Source of the DNA: Lysobacteraceae bacterium | GTDB taxonomy: Bacteria > Pseudomonadota > Gammaproteobacteria > Xanthomonadales > Rhodanobacteraceae | NCBI GenBank assembly: GCA_021372495.1 | Contig: JAJFUF010000045.1 | Span: 62,001-126,000, forward strand | Direction of reading: 5' to 3' | DNA length: 64,000 nucleotides | Part shown: positions 1 to 8,989 of the stretch, piece after piece | How positions within the stretch are numbered: the first letter of the stretch is position 1 | Layout: each line of letters begins with the position of its first letter | Position numbers and translations under genes: made by a program | Notes under the pieces: generated by a model | The model's database searches: none | What the model was told of the DNA's origin: nothing | The model's input: the letters and a program-made list of their open reading frames with translations, nothing else

Positions 1-1
1 G

Positions 2-568
2 AGCAAGCGCGACGAGATCAACGCGCGCCTGCTCAAGGTAGTCGACGAGGCGACCCATCCGTGGGGCCTCAAGGTCACCCGCATCGAGCTGAAGGACATC
101 CAGCCGCCGCGCGACCTGGTCGACTCGATGGCGCGGCAGATGAAGGCCGAGCGCGAGAAGCGCGCCAACATCCTCGAGGCGGAGGGCTTCCGCCAGGCGG
201 CGATCCTCAAGGCCGAGGGCGAGAAGCAGTCGGCGATCCTCGCCGCCGAAGGCGAGCGCGAGGCGGCGTTCCGCGCCGCCGAGGCGCGCGAGCGCCTGGC
301 CGAGGCCGAGGCCAAGGCCACCACGATGGTGTCCGATTCGATCGCCAAGGGCGACGTCAACGCGCTCAACTACTTCGTCGCCAACAAGTACGTCGAGGCG
401 CTGAAGGCGATGGCCGACTCGCCGAACCAGAAGATGCTGCTGCTGCCGATCGAGGCCACCGGCGTGATCGGCTCGCTGGCCGGCATCGCCGAACTGGCGC
501 GCGAGTCGCTCGGCCGCCAGCAGGCGCAGAGCGCGGCGCGCCAGCCGCCCGCCGCGCCGCGCGCCTGA
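2..568 (+). CDS. SPFH/band-7 membrane-associated protein (QmcA/stomatin type), 5' end cut off
   Basis: The reading frame is open from the first base and gives the last 188 residues, so the start lies outside the window. The visible part begins with the end of an SPFH domain ([15 protein letters not shown]), followed by an Ala/Glu/Arg-rich coiled coil with repeated KAEGEKQ-type segments, as in QmcA and stomatins. SPFH proteins scaffold membrane microdomains. The next gene encodes NfeD, nine bases downstream; SPFH-NfeD pairs are a standard operon, which supports both calls. The tail is Ala/Pro rich. The exact substrate or partner cannot be told from the sequence. Confidence 0.9.
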   Translation, partial: SKRDEINARLLKVVDEATHPWGLKVTRIELKDIQPPRDLVDSMARQMKAEREKRANILEAEGFRQAAILKAEGEKQSAILAAEGEREAAFRAAEARERLAEAEAKATTMVSDSIAKGDVNALNYFVANKYVEALKAMADSPNQKMLLLPIEATGVIGSLAGIAELARESLGRQQAQSAARQPPAAPRA

Positions 569-577
569 GGAGTCGCC

Positions 578-1027
578 ATGTTCGTCGACGTTTCCGCGCA
601 CTACGTGTGGTGGGTGCTGGCGCTGCTGCTGATCGGCGGCGAGGTCATGATGCCGGGCTATTTCCTGCTGTGGATCGGCATCGCCGCCGGCGTGATGGGC
701 GTGGTGATGCTGGCGCTGCCGCAGCTCGGCATGCTGCCGCAGGCGCTGCTGTTCGCCGCGCTGGCGTTCGTCTCCTGCTTCGCCTACTGGAGGCTGCTGC
801 GCCCGCGCATCGAGCGCGACGCGCCCGACGCCGCCGGCCTGAACCGCCGCGCCGAGCGCTTGATCGGCCAGCGCTACGTGCTGGAAACCGCGATCCAGAA
901 CGGCCGCGGCAAGGCGCGCGTCGGCGACTCGCTGTGGCTGGCCGAGGGCCCCGACCTGCCGGCCGGCGCCGTGGTGGAAGTCGTCGCGGTGGACGGCAGC
1001 ACGCTCAAGGTGAAGGCCGCGGGCTAG
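578..1027 (+). CDS. NfeD family membrane protein
   Basis: This 149-residue protein has about three hydrophobic segments in residues 8-75 and then a soluble C-terminal part (about 85-149) of the size and pattern of the NfeD OB-fold, ending in a TLKVKA strand. It is the short NfeD type without the serine protease domain. The ATG at 578 has a GAGG ribosome site seven bases upstream and sits nine bases after the SPFH gene, so the two are likely co-transcribed. NfeD proteins are thought to tether to or modulate the partner SPFH protein; the molecular role here is inferred only from the family. Confidence 0.9.
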   Translation: MFVDVSAHYVWWVLALLLIGGEVMMPGYFLLWIGIAAGVMGVVMLALPQLGMLPQALLFAALAFVSCFAYWRLLRPRIERDAPDAAGLNRRAERLIGQRYVLETAIQNGRGKARVGDSLWLAEGPDLPAGAVVEVVAVDGSTLKVKAAG

Positions 1028-1075
1028 CCTGGGGCCGGACCACGCCGTGGCGCGCATGCCGCGGCCTGCGCCCGG

Positions 1076-1167
1076 GTAGGGCGGAATCGCCGCGCAGCGG
1101 CGCTTCCGCCGTTGACGGATACCCGCAGACGCGGCGCGGCGGAAGCCGCTGTGCGGATTCCGCCCTA
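1076..1167. repeat. REPIN: two inverted GTAG-headed REP elements
   Basis: A 92-base element starts with GTAGGGCGGAATCGCC and ends with the inverse, GGATTCCGCCCTAC. Each half can fold into its own hairpin. It closely matches the element at 46134-46220, the right halves differing at only a couple of bases. GTAG-headed palindromic REPs mobilised by RAYT transposases are established in Stenotrophomonas and relatives. No RAYT gene is in the window. Confidence 0.85.
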
Positions 1168-1365
1168 CGGTCCTGCGCTTTCCCCCTCTCCCCGTTTGGG
1201 AAAGGGAGACAAGAAACTGCAGGCCGCCGTTCGGCGCGCGACGCGCGTGCGCCCCGTCTCGATGTTTGTCCATAATCACGCCCACCGACCCTGCGGACGC
1301 ACTGCCATGGACAGCGCCCAGTCCCGATCCGGATCGCCGCGCCCGCCGCGCCGCGGGAGCGCGCA
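1168..1365. other. Intergenic leader of the ThrE-type gene
   Basis: After the REPIN comes a weak hairpin of the CCCTCTCCCC...GGGAAAGGG type (1182-1210), then a possible -10 box CATAAT at 1271-1276 with no good -35. A 20-codon open frame (ATG 1307 to TGA 1367-1369) overlaps the TTG start of the exporter by three bases. It has no recognisable homology and may be a leader peptide for translational coupling or simply noise. Confidence 0.4.
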
Positions 1366-2598
1366 TTGAGCGCCGTGCCGCTGCAGGCGCGCATCGCCTT
1401 CGTGGTCGAGCTGGCGCGCCGCCTGCACCAGTACGGCACCGCCGCGCCGCGCCTGGAACAGGCGATCGACAAGGTTTCGCGCCGGCTGGGGCTGTACAGC
1501 GAGGTGTGGTCCAGCCCGACCGCGATCATCCTGTCGTTCTCCGACCGCGCCGGCGGCGGCGACGGTCTCGCGCAGATGACCCAGGTGATGCGCCTGCCGC
1601 CGGGCGACGTGCACCTCGCGCGGCTGTGCGAGGTCGACGCGATCGCCGATCGCGTCATCGACGGTGGGCTCGACATCGAGGAAGGCGCGCGCATGCTGCG
1701 CGCGCTGGCGCAGCCCGCCGGGCGCGGCGCGCTGGCCGCGATCGTCGCCAGCTACGGGCTGTCGGCCGCCGCGATCGCCACCCTGCTGCATACCTCGTGG
1801 GCGGACGTCAGCGTGGCCGGCGCGATCGGCGTGCTGATCGGCCTGATTACCGTGGCCGGCAGCGGCCGCCCGCGCGTGGCCGCCGCCGGCGAGGCGATCG
1901 CCGCGCTGGTGGCGACGCTGCTGGCGACGCTGATCAGCGCCTACGTCGTGCCGCTGGCGGTCCGTTCCGTGGTGCTGGCCGCACTGATCGTGCTGATGCC
2001 CGGCATGACGCTCACCACCGCGGTGCGCGAGCTGTCCAGCCAGCACCTGGTGTCGGGCGTGGCGCGCATGTCCGGCGCGCTGGCGACCCTGCTCAAGCTG
2101 ACCTTCGGCGCGGTCGCGGCCGCGCAGCTTTGCCGCGGCCTCGGCGTGCGCCCGCCGCTGCATGCACTGGCGCCGGTGCCCGGGTGGACGGAATGGCCGG
2201 CGGTGCTGGTGGCCGCGTTCTCGTTCGCGATCCTGTTCCAGGCCGCGCGGCGCGACTGGCTGCTGGTGATGGCGGCGGTGGTGGTCAGCTACGTGGCGGT
2301 GCGCTTCGGCGGCGCCAGTTTCGGCGCCACCTTCGGCGTGTTCGCCGGCGGCCTGCTGATCGGCGCGTTGAGCAACGCCTATGCGCGCTGGGCGCACCGG
2401 CCGGGCGCGGTGGTGCGCGAGCCCGGCATCATCCTGCTGGTGCCCGGCAGCATCGGCTTCCGCAGCGTCAGCTACCTGCTCGAGCGCGACGCCACGCTCG
2501 GCATGGATACCGGCCTGCTGCTGCTGACCCTGCTGGTGGCGCTGGTGGCGGGCCTGCTGTTTGGCGACCTGGCGGTGGCGCCGCGGCGCAGCTTGTAG
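1366..2598 (+). CDS. ThrE-type threonine/serine exporter family protein
   Basis: This 410-residue inner-membrane protein has an N-terminal soluble part with the family motif ARRLHQYGTAAPRLE (residues about 17-31), then some ten hydrophobic segments forming the fused ThrE (DUF1212) and DUF3815 halves. Members export threonine and serine; the substrate here is inferred from the family. The start is a TTG preceded by GGGAG at a good distance; no ATG in this frame gives a similar N-terminus, and homologous proteins begin at about this point. It stands alone, with a strong hairpin 42 bases downstream. Confidence 0.85.
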   Translation: MSAVPLQARIAFVVELARRLHQYGTAAPRLEQAIDKVSRRLGLYSEVWSSPTAIILSFSDRAGGGDGLAQMTQVMRLPPGDVHLARLCEVDAIADRVIDGGLDIEEGARMLRALAQPAGRGALAAIVASYGLSAAAIATLLHTSWADVSVAGAIGVLIGLITVAGSGRPRVAAAGEAIAALVATLLATLISAYVVPLAVRSVVLAALIVLMPGMTLTTAVRELSSQHLVSGVARMSGALATLLKLTFGAVAAAQLCRGLGVRPPLHALAPVPGWTEWPAVLVAAFSFAILFQAARRDWLLVMAAVVVSYVAVRFGGASFGATFGVFAGGLLIGALSNAYARWAHRPGAVVREPGIILLVPGSIGFRSVSYLLERDATLGMDTGLLLLTLLVALVAGLLFGDLAVAPRRSL

Positions 2599-2639
2599 CG
2601 GATGGCGGCGGGTTTCGCGCGCGATCGGGCGCATGAACG

Positions 2640-2666
2640 AAAACGCCGGCCACAAGCCGGCGTTTT
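2640..2666. terminator. Bidirectional hairpin terminator between the exporter and hns
   Basis: A perfect 11-base inverted repeat (AAAACGCCGGC / GCCGGCGTTTT) with a five-base loop lies between two convergent genes. The A tract on one side and T tract on the other allow Rho-independent termination in both directions. Confidence 0.85.
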
Positions 2667-2687
2667 CGCGCGTCGCGGATTATCCGC

Positions 2688-3011
2688 TTACTTGATCAGC
2701 AGGTCCTTTTCCTTCTTGCCCGCCGCCAGCGCCGCGTTGAACCAGCGCGGGCGCTTGCCGCGGCCGCTCCAGGTCATCGTCGGGTTTTCCGGGTTGCGGT
2801 ATTTCGGCTTCACCGTGCCGGTGCGGCGTGCGCGGCGGCCGGCGCGCGGATAAACGTCCTCGAGGGCGAAACCCTCGGCCTTGATCAGGGCTTCGATCTT
2901 CTCGCGCAGCTTTGCAGCCTTGTCCTTGCGCAGATCGTCCTGGCGCTGCTGGGCCTTGCTGATCAGCTCCTTGAGCTGATTGTGGTTGAGGTTTTTCAGG
3001 TCGATGGCCAT
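2688..3011 (-). CDS. H-NS family histone-like nucleoid-structuring protein
   Basis: This 107-residue protein has an N-terminal coiled-coil oligomerisation region (residues about 8-50, rich in Lys, Glu and Leu) and a C-terminal DNA-binding domain with the H-NS core pattern, here MTWSGRGKRPRWF, preceded by PKYRNPENP. Proteins of this class bind AT-rich minor grooves and silence horizontally acquired DNA. The ATG at 3011 has a GGAGA ribosome site five to six bases upstream; the frame extends further upstream, but the extra residues do not resemble the family. It is monocistronic, with a 400-base, comparatively AT-rich upstream region that probably holds its promoter. Confidence 0.9.
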   Translation of the reverse strand: MAIDLKNLNHNQLKELISKAQQRQDDLRKDKAAKLREKIEALIKAEGFALEDVYPRAGRRARRTGTVKPKYRNPENPTMTWSGRGKRPRWFNAALAAGKKEKDLLIK

Positions 3012-3412
3012 GAGCGTCTCCAAAGCGTATCCGGGATAGTGGTCGTACTGGCGATCATGCGGCCGGCGCATCGCGATGCCGGAAACCGGCCGTGCGCATT
3101 CGTTTACCGCTTAACCACGATTATTCTTACCGAAAATGCGCCGAATAGGAAATATCCGGCCAGAGCCGATGCGGCTGGCGTATCGGCGTGCGTCCCCCGA
3201 TTAGGGGGATTTGGACAAACCTGCGGCGAATCGGCGCGCGCATTGCGCTCCCGCGGAGTGGGGGTAAATGCCTCGCACGGCAGTCGACGGGGATGCGAAT
3301 GCGTGCCCGGCGTGGATGCCGGCGGGCGGTCCGCGGGCGCCATCGGCGCAATATCCCCATTGCGGCGGCGGCGCCGCGATGGGGTGCGCGGCGGGAATGA
3401 ATCGACGCCGGC
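3012..3412. other. Long intergenic region upstream of hns, AT-rich core with a G/C palindrome
   Basis: About 400 bases without a convincing gene. Bases about 3105-3165 are much more AT-rich than the surroundings, fitting an hns promoter, perhaps autoregulated as in other H-NS genes. At 3193-3209 there is TCCCCC-GATTA-GGGGGA, a six-base inverted repeat around a five-base centre, which resembles a regulator operator. The 3' half, next to fabB, is plain GC-rich sequence with nothing I can identify. Confidence 0.5.
3193..3209. promoter_or_regulatory. Palindromic operator-like site upstream of hns
   Basis: TCCCCCGATTAGGGGGA has perfect six-base arms around GATTA. It lies about 180 bases upstream of the hns start. 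The protein that would bind it is not known to me; the short loop argues against a terminator. Confidence 0.4.
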
Positions 3413-4633
3413 TCAGGCCTCGTGGCGCCGGAACATCAGGCTGGCGTTGGTGCCGCCGAAGCCGAAGCTGTTGGACATCACCACGTCCAGGCGCGCGTCG
3501 CGGCTTGCGCGCACGATCGGCATGTGCGCCGCGGCGTCGTCCAGCCGGTCGATGTGGGCGGAGCCGGCGATGAAGCCGTCGCGCATCATCAGCAGGCAGT
3601 AGATCGCCTCGTGCACGCTGGCCGCGCCGAGCGAATGGCCGGACAGCGCCTTGGTCGAGGACAGCGGCGGGCAGTCCGCGCCGAAGGTCTCGTGCAGGGC
3701 GTTCAGCTCGACGATGTCGCCGAGCGGGGTGGCGGTGCCGTGGGTGTTGACGTAGTCCGGCTGCGCGCCGGCTTCGGCCAGTGCCATGCGCATGCAGCGC
3801 ACCGCGCCCTCGCCGGACGGCGCGACCATGTCGACGCCGTCCGAGCTGGCGCCGTAGCCGACCACCTCCGCATGGATGCGCGCGCCGCGCCGCAGCGCGT
3901 GCTCGCGATCCTCCAGCACCAGCATGCCGGCGCCGCCGGCGATCACGAAGCCGTCGCGATCGGCGTCGTAGGGGCGCGAGGCGCGGGCCGGCTCGGCGTT
4001 GTGGTGCGAGGACAGCGCGCCCATCGCGTCGAACTGCGCGGTCAGGCCCCAGTGCAGCTCCTCGCCGCCGCCGGCGAACACGATGTCCTGGCGGCCGCTG
4101 CGGATCAGCTCGGCGCCGGTGCCGATGCAGTGCGCCGAGGTGGCGCAGGCGGCGGACAGCGAGTGGCTGACGCCGCGGATCGCGTAGGCGGTGGCGAGGT
4201 TGGCCGACACCGTCGAGCACATCGTGCGCGCCACCATGTACGGGCCGACGCGGCGCACGCCGCGCCCGCGCAGCAGGTCGGCGACGGCGATCTGGTGCTC
4301 GCTGGAGCCGCCGCCCGAGCCGGCGACCAGCCCGCTGCGCTCGTCGCTGACCTGCGCCGGGGACAGCCCGGCGTCGCGGATCGCCTCGCGCATCGCCACG
4401 TGGCTGTAGGCCGCGGCATCGCCCATGAAGCGGCGGGTCTTGCGGTCGATCTCGGCGTCGAGGTCGATGGCCGGCACGCCGGCCACCTGACTGCGCAAGC
4501 CAAGCTCGGCGTATTCCGGCACATGGCGAATGCCCGAACGCCCTTCGCGCAAGGCGCTGGCGACGCTGTCGGGATCGTTGCCGAGGCAGGAGACGATGCC
4601 CATGCCGGTCACTACCACACGGCGTGCGCCCAT
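3413..4633 (-). CDS. fabB: 3-oxoacyl-[acyl-carrier-protein] synthase I
   Basis: This 406-residue condensing enzyme extends acyl-ACP with malonyl-ACP and, with FabA, makes unsaturated fatty acids. The catalytic triad is in place: Cys163 in ACATSAHC, His298 in [11 protein letters not shown] and His333 in GHSLGAAS, matching the E. coli FabB numbering exactly. The N-terminus [15 protein letters not shown] is typical. It follows fabA after three bases on the same strand, the classic fabA-fabB operon of gammaproteobacteria, which separates it from fabF. The start is the ATG at 4633. Confidence 0.97.
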   Translation of the reverse strand: MGARRVVVTGMGIVSCLGNDPDSVASALREGRSGIRHVPEYAELGLRSQVAGVPAIDLDAEIDRKTRRFMGDAAAYSHVAMREAIRDAGLSPAQVSDERSGLVAGSGGGSSEHQIAVADLLRGRGVRRVGPYMVARTMCSTVSANLATAYAIRGVSHSLSAACATSAHCIGTGAELIRSGRQDIVFAGGGEELHWGLTAQFDAMGALSSHHNAEPARASRPYDADRDGFVIAGGAGMLVLEDREHALRRGARIHAEVVGYGASSDGVDMVAPSGEGAVRCMRMALAEAGAQPDYVNTHGTATPLGDIVELNALHETFGADCPPLSSTKALSGHSLGAASVHEAIYCLLMMRDGFIAGSAHIDRLDDAAAHMPIVRASRDARLDVVMSNSFGFGGTNASLMFRRHEA

Positions 4634-4636
4634 GCC

Positions 4637-5152
4637 TCAGAAGCCCTCGGTGGAGGTGAACAGGCCGACGCGCAGGTTCTCGGCGGTGTAGATCTCGCGG
4701 CCGTCGACCAGCATGCGGCCGTCGCCGATCGCCATCGCCAGTTTCTGCCGCATCACCCGCTTGATGTCGATCAGGTAGCTGACCTTGTGCGCGCTCGGCA
4801 GCACCTGGCCGAAGAAGCGCACCGCGCCGACGCCCAGCGCGCGGCCGCGTCCGGGCTGGCCGAGCCAGGCCAGGAAGAAGCCGACCAGTTGCCACATCGC
4901 GTCGAGGCCGAGGCAGCCCGGCATCACCGGGTCGCCCTGGAAGTGGCAGCCGAAGAACCACAGGTCGGGGCGGATGTCGAGCTCGGCCTCGATGTAGCCA
5001 CGGCCGTAGCGGCCGCCCTCGGGATCGATGTTGACGATGCGGTCCATCATCAGCATGTTGGGCAGCGGCAGGCGCGCGTTGTCGGGGCCGAACATTTCGC
5101 CACGGCCGCAGGCCAGCAGCTGTTCGCGGGACAGGGCGTTGCTCGGGGGCAT
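4637..5152 (-). CDS. fabA: 3-hydroxydecanoyl-[acyl-carrier-protein] dehydratase/isomerase
   Basis: This 171-residue protein is the bifunctional enzyme that dehydrates 3-hydroxydecanoyl-ACP and isomerises the double bond, the entry point to unsaturated fatty acids. The active-site His70 lies in [15 protein letters not shown] and Asp84 in CLGLDAMWQ, both at the canonical positions. The frame is open far upstream, but only the ATG at 5152 gives the family N-terminus and length. It is first in an operon with fabB. A TTGACA hexamer lies at 5227-5222 on this strand, but I see no good -10 at the right distance. Confidence 0.97.
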   Translation of the reverse strand: MPPSNALSREQLLACGRGEMFGPDNARLPLPNMLMMDRIVNIDPEGGRYGRGYIEAELDIRPDLWFFGCHFQGDPVMPGCLGLDAMWQLVGFFLAWLGQPGRGRALGVGAVRFFGQVLPSAHKVSYLIDIKRVMRQKLAMAIGDGRMLVDGREIYTAENLRVGLFTSTEGF

Positions 5153-5197
5153 GACGGATCTCGGGTCGGGGAAGGGGAGCAGACCAGTTTGTGAAGC

Positions 5198-5213
5198 GGC
5201 CGCGCACGCGGCC
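5198..5213. terminator. GC-only hairpin between proS and fabA
   Basis: GGCCGCG-CA-CGCGGCC forms a perfect seven-base stem with a two-base loop in the gap after proS. There is no T tract, so termination is uncertain; it may also be part of the fabA 5' leader. Confidence 0.35.
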
Positions 5214-5286
5214 CTGATCCGTGTCAAGACGATAAAGCCATACGCGCGCGCATGGCTGCATCCGCAGCGCGGTGCAATGCCGCAGT

Positions 5287-6984
5287 CTAGTCGAACAGCG
5301 CCAGCACTTCGCTGTGGCCGAGTGCACGGCTCTCGGCCTCGTCGCGGCGGCGGTATTCCCAGGCGCCGGCGGCGAGGCCGCGCTCGCTGACCACGACGCG
5401 GTGCGGGATGCCGATCAGCTCGATGTCGGCGAACATCGCGCCCGGGCGCAGGCCGCGGTCGTCCAGCACGGCGTCGACGCCGCGCGCGCACAGCTCGCGG
5501 TACAGCGTCTCGGCGGCCTCGGCGACCTTCGCGTCGTGCTTCGGGTTGATCACGCAGACGGCGACGCGCCACGGCGCCATCGCCTCCGGCCAGACGATGC
5601 CGGCGTCGTCGTGGTTCTGCTCGATCGCCGCGGCGACGATGCGGCTGACGCCGATGCCGTAGCAGCCCATGTACATCGTGCGCGCCTTGCCCTGCTCGTC
5701 GAGCACGCTGGCGCCCATCGCCTCGGCGTATTTCTGGCCGAGCTGGAACACATGGCCGACCTCGATGCCGCGCGCGATCGACAGCGTGCCGCGGCCGTCG
5801 GGCGCAGGATCGCCCGCGACCACCTTGCGCAGGTCGGCGACGCGGGTGAGGCGCGCGTCGCGCTCCCAGTTGGCGCCGCGGCAGTGCGTGCCGTCGGCAT
5901 TGCCGCCGCAGACGAAGTCGGCCAGCGCGGCGGCGCTGCGATCGACGATCACCGGGATCGTCGCCGGCAGGCCGACCGGGCCGATGAAGCCGGGGCGGGT
6001 GCCGGTGGCGGCGAGGATCTCGGCCTCGCTCGCCAGCTCGGACTCGCCCGGCAGCTCGGGCAGCTTGGCCGCCTTGATCTCGTTGAGCTCGTGGTCGCCG
6101 CGCACGCACAGCGCGACCAGGCCGTCGCGGCCGCGCACCAGCAGCGTCTTCACGCACTGCGCGGGCGCCACGCCGAGGAACGCGGAAACCTCCTCGATGG
6201 TCCGCTGCGTGGGCGTGGCCACGCGCTCCAGCGGCGCGGCCGGCGCGGGGCGCGGCGTCGCCGGCGCGACCGCTTCGGCCAGCTCGACGTTGGCCGCGTA
6301 ATCGGAGCCGCTGGCGAAGGCGATCGCGTCCTCGCCGGAATCGGCGAGCACGTGGAACTCGTGGCTGGCGCTGCCGCCGATCGCGCCGGTGTCGGCCTGC
6401 ACGGCGCGGAACTGCAGGCCGAGCCGCGTGAAGATGCGCGCGTAGGCGTCGTACATGACGCGGTAGGTGCGGTCCAGGCACTCCGGCGTCAGGTGGAACG
6501 AGTACGCGTCCTTCATCAGGAACTCGCGCGCGCGCATCACGCCGAAGCGCGGGCGGATCTCGTCGCGGAACTTGGTCTGGATCTGGTAGAAGTTCAGCGG
6601 CAACTGCCTGTAGCTCTTCAGCTCGTTGCGCGCGAAGTCGGTGACCACTTCCTCGTGGGTGGGGCCGTAGCAGAACTCGCCGTCCTTGCGGTCCCTGATC
6701 TTCAGCAACTGGCCGCCGAATTTCTGCCAGCGCCCGGTTTCCTCCCACAGTTCCTTCGGCTGGATCGAGGGCATCAGCATCTCGATCGCGCCGGCGCGGT
6801 CCATCTCCTCGCGCACCACGCGCTCGACGCGGCGCAGCACGCGCAGGCCGAGCGGCGTCCAGGTGTAGATGCCGGCGGCGAGCTTGCGGATCATGCCGGC
6901 GCGCAGCATCAGCCGGTGGCTGGCGATTTCCGCGTCGGCGGGGACTTCCTTGACGGTGGCGAGGTGGAACTGGCTGAGGCGCAT
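5287..6984 (-). CDS. proS: Prolyl-tRNA synthetase (bacterial type with editing domain)
   Basis: The 565-residue class II synthetase charges tRNA-Pro. It starts [19 protein letters not shown] as bacterial ProRS does, shows motif-1/2 type sequence ([21 protein letters not shown]), carries the large inserted editing domain between about residues 220 and 400, and ends with the anticodon-binding domain. Motif 3 is in the [10 protein letters not shown] region. Length fits the bacterial form. The upstream extension of the frame has no homology, so the ATG at 6984 is chosen; a TACAAT box lies 50 bases upstream. Confidence 0.97.
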   Translation of the reverse strand: MRLSQFHLATVKEVPADAEIASHRLMLRAGMIRKLAAGIYTWTPLGLRVLRRVERVVREEMDRAGAIEMLMPSIQPKELWEETGRWQKFGGQLLKIRDRKDGEFCYGPTHEEVVTDFARNELKSYRQLPLNFYQIQTKFRDEIRPRFGVMRAREFLMKDAYSFHLTPECLDRTYRVMYDAYARIFTRLGLQFRAVQADTGAIGGSASHEFHVLADSGEDAIAFASGSDYAANVELAEAVAPATPRPAPAAPLERVATPTQRTIEEVSAFLGVAPAQCVKTLLVRGRDGLVALCVRGDHELNEIKAAKLPELPGESELASEAEILAATGTRPGFIGPVGLPATIPVIVDRSAAALADFVCGGNADGTHCRGANWERDARLTRVADLRKVVAGDPAPDGRGTLSIARGIEVGHVFQLGQKYAEAMGASVLDEQGKARTMYMGCYGIGVSRIVAAAIEQNHDDAGIVWPEAMAPWRVAVCVINPKHDAKVAEAAETLYRELCARGVDAVLDDRGLRPGAMFADIELIGIPHRVVVSERGLAAGAWEYRRRDEAESRALGHSEVLALFD

Positions 6985-7033
6985 GGGCGGTTCCGCGGCG
7001 TGCGCGGCGGCGCGCACAGGAGGCAAGCGCGCG

Positions 7034-7039
7034 ATTGTA
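7034..7039 (-). promoter_or_regulatory. Candidate -10 box of proS
   Basis: TACAAT on the minus strand in an otherwise GC-rich stretch, about 50 bases upstream of the proS ATG. No clear -35 element. The same hexamer recurs upstream of valS, rsmE, yqgE, nudE and the WGR gene, so it looks like the usual sigma-70 box of this genome. Confidence 0.5.
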
Positions 7040-7113
7040 GCGGTGCCGCGGGGTGCGGCCAAACGGCCGGCGCGCGCCGCGCCCGCGTGGAGGAGGGCGC
7101 CGGGCGCGGCGGA

Positions 7114-7557
7114 TCAGCGTCCGCAGTAGCGCTGGTACTGGTCGCGCGCGGTCGCCAGCTCCTGGCTGCGTTGCGTGGCGTCGAGCGTCTGCTGCTTGCC
7201 GCCGTCGCCGTCGACGGTCAGCGCCTGGCTGCTCTCCAGCAGGGCCATGTTCTTCTGCAGGTCGGCGCACAGCTTGGCGCGGTTCTCCGGCGTGTCGGCG
7301 ACGTGTCCCGCCGGCGCGGCCGGAGCGGCGGCGGCCGTCCCCGTTGCCGGCGCCGCCGCCTGCGCGGTGCCGGCGGCCGCATCGGGCACCTCGGCGCCCG
7401 CGCCGCCGACGCGTACGCGGCTGTAATGCGCGCCCTGCGGCGGCGGCGCGTCGGAGTAGTGGACCGTGCCCTTGGCGTCGGTCCACTTGTAGACCTGCCC
7501 GGCGAACGCCGGCAGGGCGAGCATCAGGACGATAGGCAGCAGCAGCCTGCGCATCAT
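7114..7557 (-). CDS. Exported DUF4124 domain protein
   Basis: This 147-residue protein has a signal peptide ([20 protein letters not shown]) followed directly by a DUF4124 module with the signature [18 protein letters not shown]. The middle is Ala/Pro/Gly rich and low in complexity; the C-terminal 50 residues are helical and end in YCGR. The role of DUF4124 proteins is not established; they are common small envelope proteins in this order. Two adjacent ATG codons (7557 and 7554) follow GGAGAAGG; the second has the better spacing. It is divergent from pssA. Confidence 0.85.
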   Translation of the reverse strand: MMRRLLLPIVLMLALPAFAGQVYKWTDAKGTVHYSDAPPPQGAHYSRVRVGGAGAEVPDAAAGTAQAAAPATGTAAAAPAAPAGHVADTPENRAKLCADLQKNMALLESSQALTVDGDGGKQQTLDATQRSQELATARDQYQRYCGR

Positions 7558-7681
7558 GGCCTTCTCCACGTCGGTGCGGCCGCCGCCGCGCGTTTCCCCG
7601 TGCGGCCGGATACTACCCCACCCGGGCGGGCGCGGACGCGGCATGGTTTACACTTGTGCCGGCTACATCACGGGATCCGGC

Positions 7682-8473
7682 ATGACCGCCACCGCTCCGA
7701 CGCCCGCCCGACCACGGCGCGGCATCTACCTGCTGCCCAACCTGTTCACCACCGGCGCGATGTTCGCCGGGTTCTACGCGATCGTCGCCGCGATCGGCGG
7801 CCGCTACACGGACGCGGCCATCGCCGTGTTCGTGGCCGGTCTGCTGGACGGCCTGGACGGCCGCGTCGCCCGCCTGACCAACACGCAGAGCGAATTCGGC
7901 GTGCAGTACGACTCGCTGTCCGACCTGGTCAGCTTCGGCCTGGCGCCCGCGCTGGTGCTCTACACCTGGTCGCTGGCGGGGCTGAAGGACTACGGCCCGC
8001 TGTGGGGCAAGATCGGCTGGGCGGCGGCGTTCATCTACGCCGCCTGCGCCGCGTTGCGCCTGGCGCGCTTCAACACCCAGGTGGGCGTGATCGACAAGCG
8101 CTACTTCCAGGGCCTCGCCAGCCCGGCCGCGGCCGGGTTGTGCATGGCCTTCGTCTGGTCGGTCGAGAACAGCGGCTTCCGCGGCGCCGACGTGCAGTTC
8201 TTCACGCCGTTCCTGGCCGTGCTGGCCGGGCTGCTGATGGTCAGCCGCATCCGCTACTTCAGCTTCAAGAGCTGGCCGGTCAGCGAGCGCGTGCCGTTCC
8301 TGTGGATCATCGCGGTGGTGCTGATCCTGGTGCTGCTGGCCGTCGACACCGCGCGCGTGCTGCTGGCGATCGGCGTGATCTACGTGCTGTCCGGCCCGAT
8401 CGTCACGCTGTGGGGCCTGCGCGCTTCGCGGCGCAGGCCGCGCGGCGCGCGCATCGAGCCGCCGCCGGGCTGA
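7682..8473 (+). CDS. pssA: CDP-diacylglycerol-serine O-phosphatidyltransferase
   Basis: This 263-residue integral membrane enzyme makes phosphatidylserine, precursor of phosphatidylethanolamine. The CDP-alcohol phosphatidyltransferase signature is complete: D56, D59-G60, A63-R64, G73, D77 and D81 in the run starting DGLDGRVARLT. Six to eight hydrophobic segments follow. It is the membrane (Bacillus/Rhizobium) type, not the peripheral E. coli type. The ATG at 7682 gives the usual N-terminus ending in RRGIYLLPNLFTTG; the frame runs further upstream without homology. Confidence 0.95.
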   Translation: MTATAPTPARPRRGIYLLPNLFTTGAMFAGFYAIVAAIGGRYTDAAIAVFVAGLLDGLDGRVARLTNTQSEFGVQYDSLSDLVSFGLAPALVLYTWSLAGLKDYGPLWGKIGWAAAFIYAACAALRLARFNTQVGVIDKRYFQGLASPAAAGLCMAFVWSVENSGFRGADVQFFTPFLAVLAGLLMVSRIRYFSFKSWPVSERVPFLWIIAVVLILVLLAVDTARVLLAIGVIYVLSGPIVTLWGLRASRRRPRGARIEPPPG

Positions 8474-8487
8474 GCGGGGCGCACGCC

Positions 8488-8988
8488 GTGTCGGCCGCAG
8501 CCGCCAGCGTCCGCAACGCCGCTCCTGCCGCGCGCCGCGCCGCCTTGCTGCGCGCGCTGGGACTGACGCCGTACCGCCTGCGCACGGCGGCTGCCGGGGC
8601 TGCGGCGGCCGCGCCGGCGCATGCCGCGGCCGCGGTCGTTCCTGCCGGCGCGCGCATCGCGGTGGTGCTGCCGGCCGAGGCGCTCGAGACGCCGCGCCAG
8701 CGCGCACTGGTCGACGCGGCGCTGGCCTGGCTCGGCCTCGGTACGGATGCGATCGCGCTGCTGCCGGTGCGTGCCGGCGCGCTCGCCGCGCCGCCGCCGC
8801 GGCTGTCCGCGTACCTCGTGTTCGGCGAAGCACGGGCGCTGGGCGGCGACCTGCCCGCGGCCGCGCAGGCCGCCGCGACGATCGAACTGGTCGACGCGCC
8901 GGCCGACCTGCTCGCCGCGCCGGCGCGCAAGCGCACGCTGTGGCGCGCGCTGAAGACGCTGCGGCGCGCGCTGCGGAAGTCCGGCTGA
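8488..8988 (+). CDS. Probable DNA polymerase III psi subunit (HolD-like)
   Basis: This 166-residue protein lies between pssA and rimI and ends one base before the rimI ATG. It is Ala rich and poorly conserved, but three segments line up in order with E. coli HolD as I recall it: LRALGLTPYRLR, a strand-helix run from ARIAVVLPAE to LGTDAIALLP, and a terminal ARKRTLWRALKTL. In E. coli holD and rimI also form an overlapping operon. The start is uncertain: GTG at 8488 is used, with only a weak GCGGGG upstream. Psi links the clamp loader to chi and SSB. This is an inference from pattern and synteny, not a proven match. Confidence 0.6.
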   Translation: MSAAAASVRNAAPAARRAALLRALGLTPYRLRTAAAGAAAAAPAHAAAAVVPAGARIAVVLPAEALETPRQRALVDAALAWLGLGTDAIALLPVRAGALAAPPPRLSAYLVFGEARALGGDLPAAAQAAATIELVDAPADLLAAPARKRTLWRALKTLRRALRKSG

Positions 8989-8989
8989 A

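Noticed and set aside
5222..5227. TTGACA as -35 of fabA
   Set aside because: The position 17 bases downstream is CGCGGC, which cannot act as a -10.
5272..8988. A 1238-codon plus-strand open frame covering the proS region and running into the HolD-like gene
   Set aside because: Only the last 166 codons look like a protein; the rest is the complement of proS and of the DUF4124 gene.
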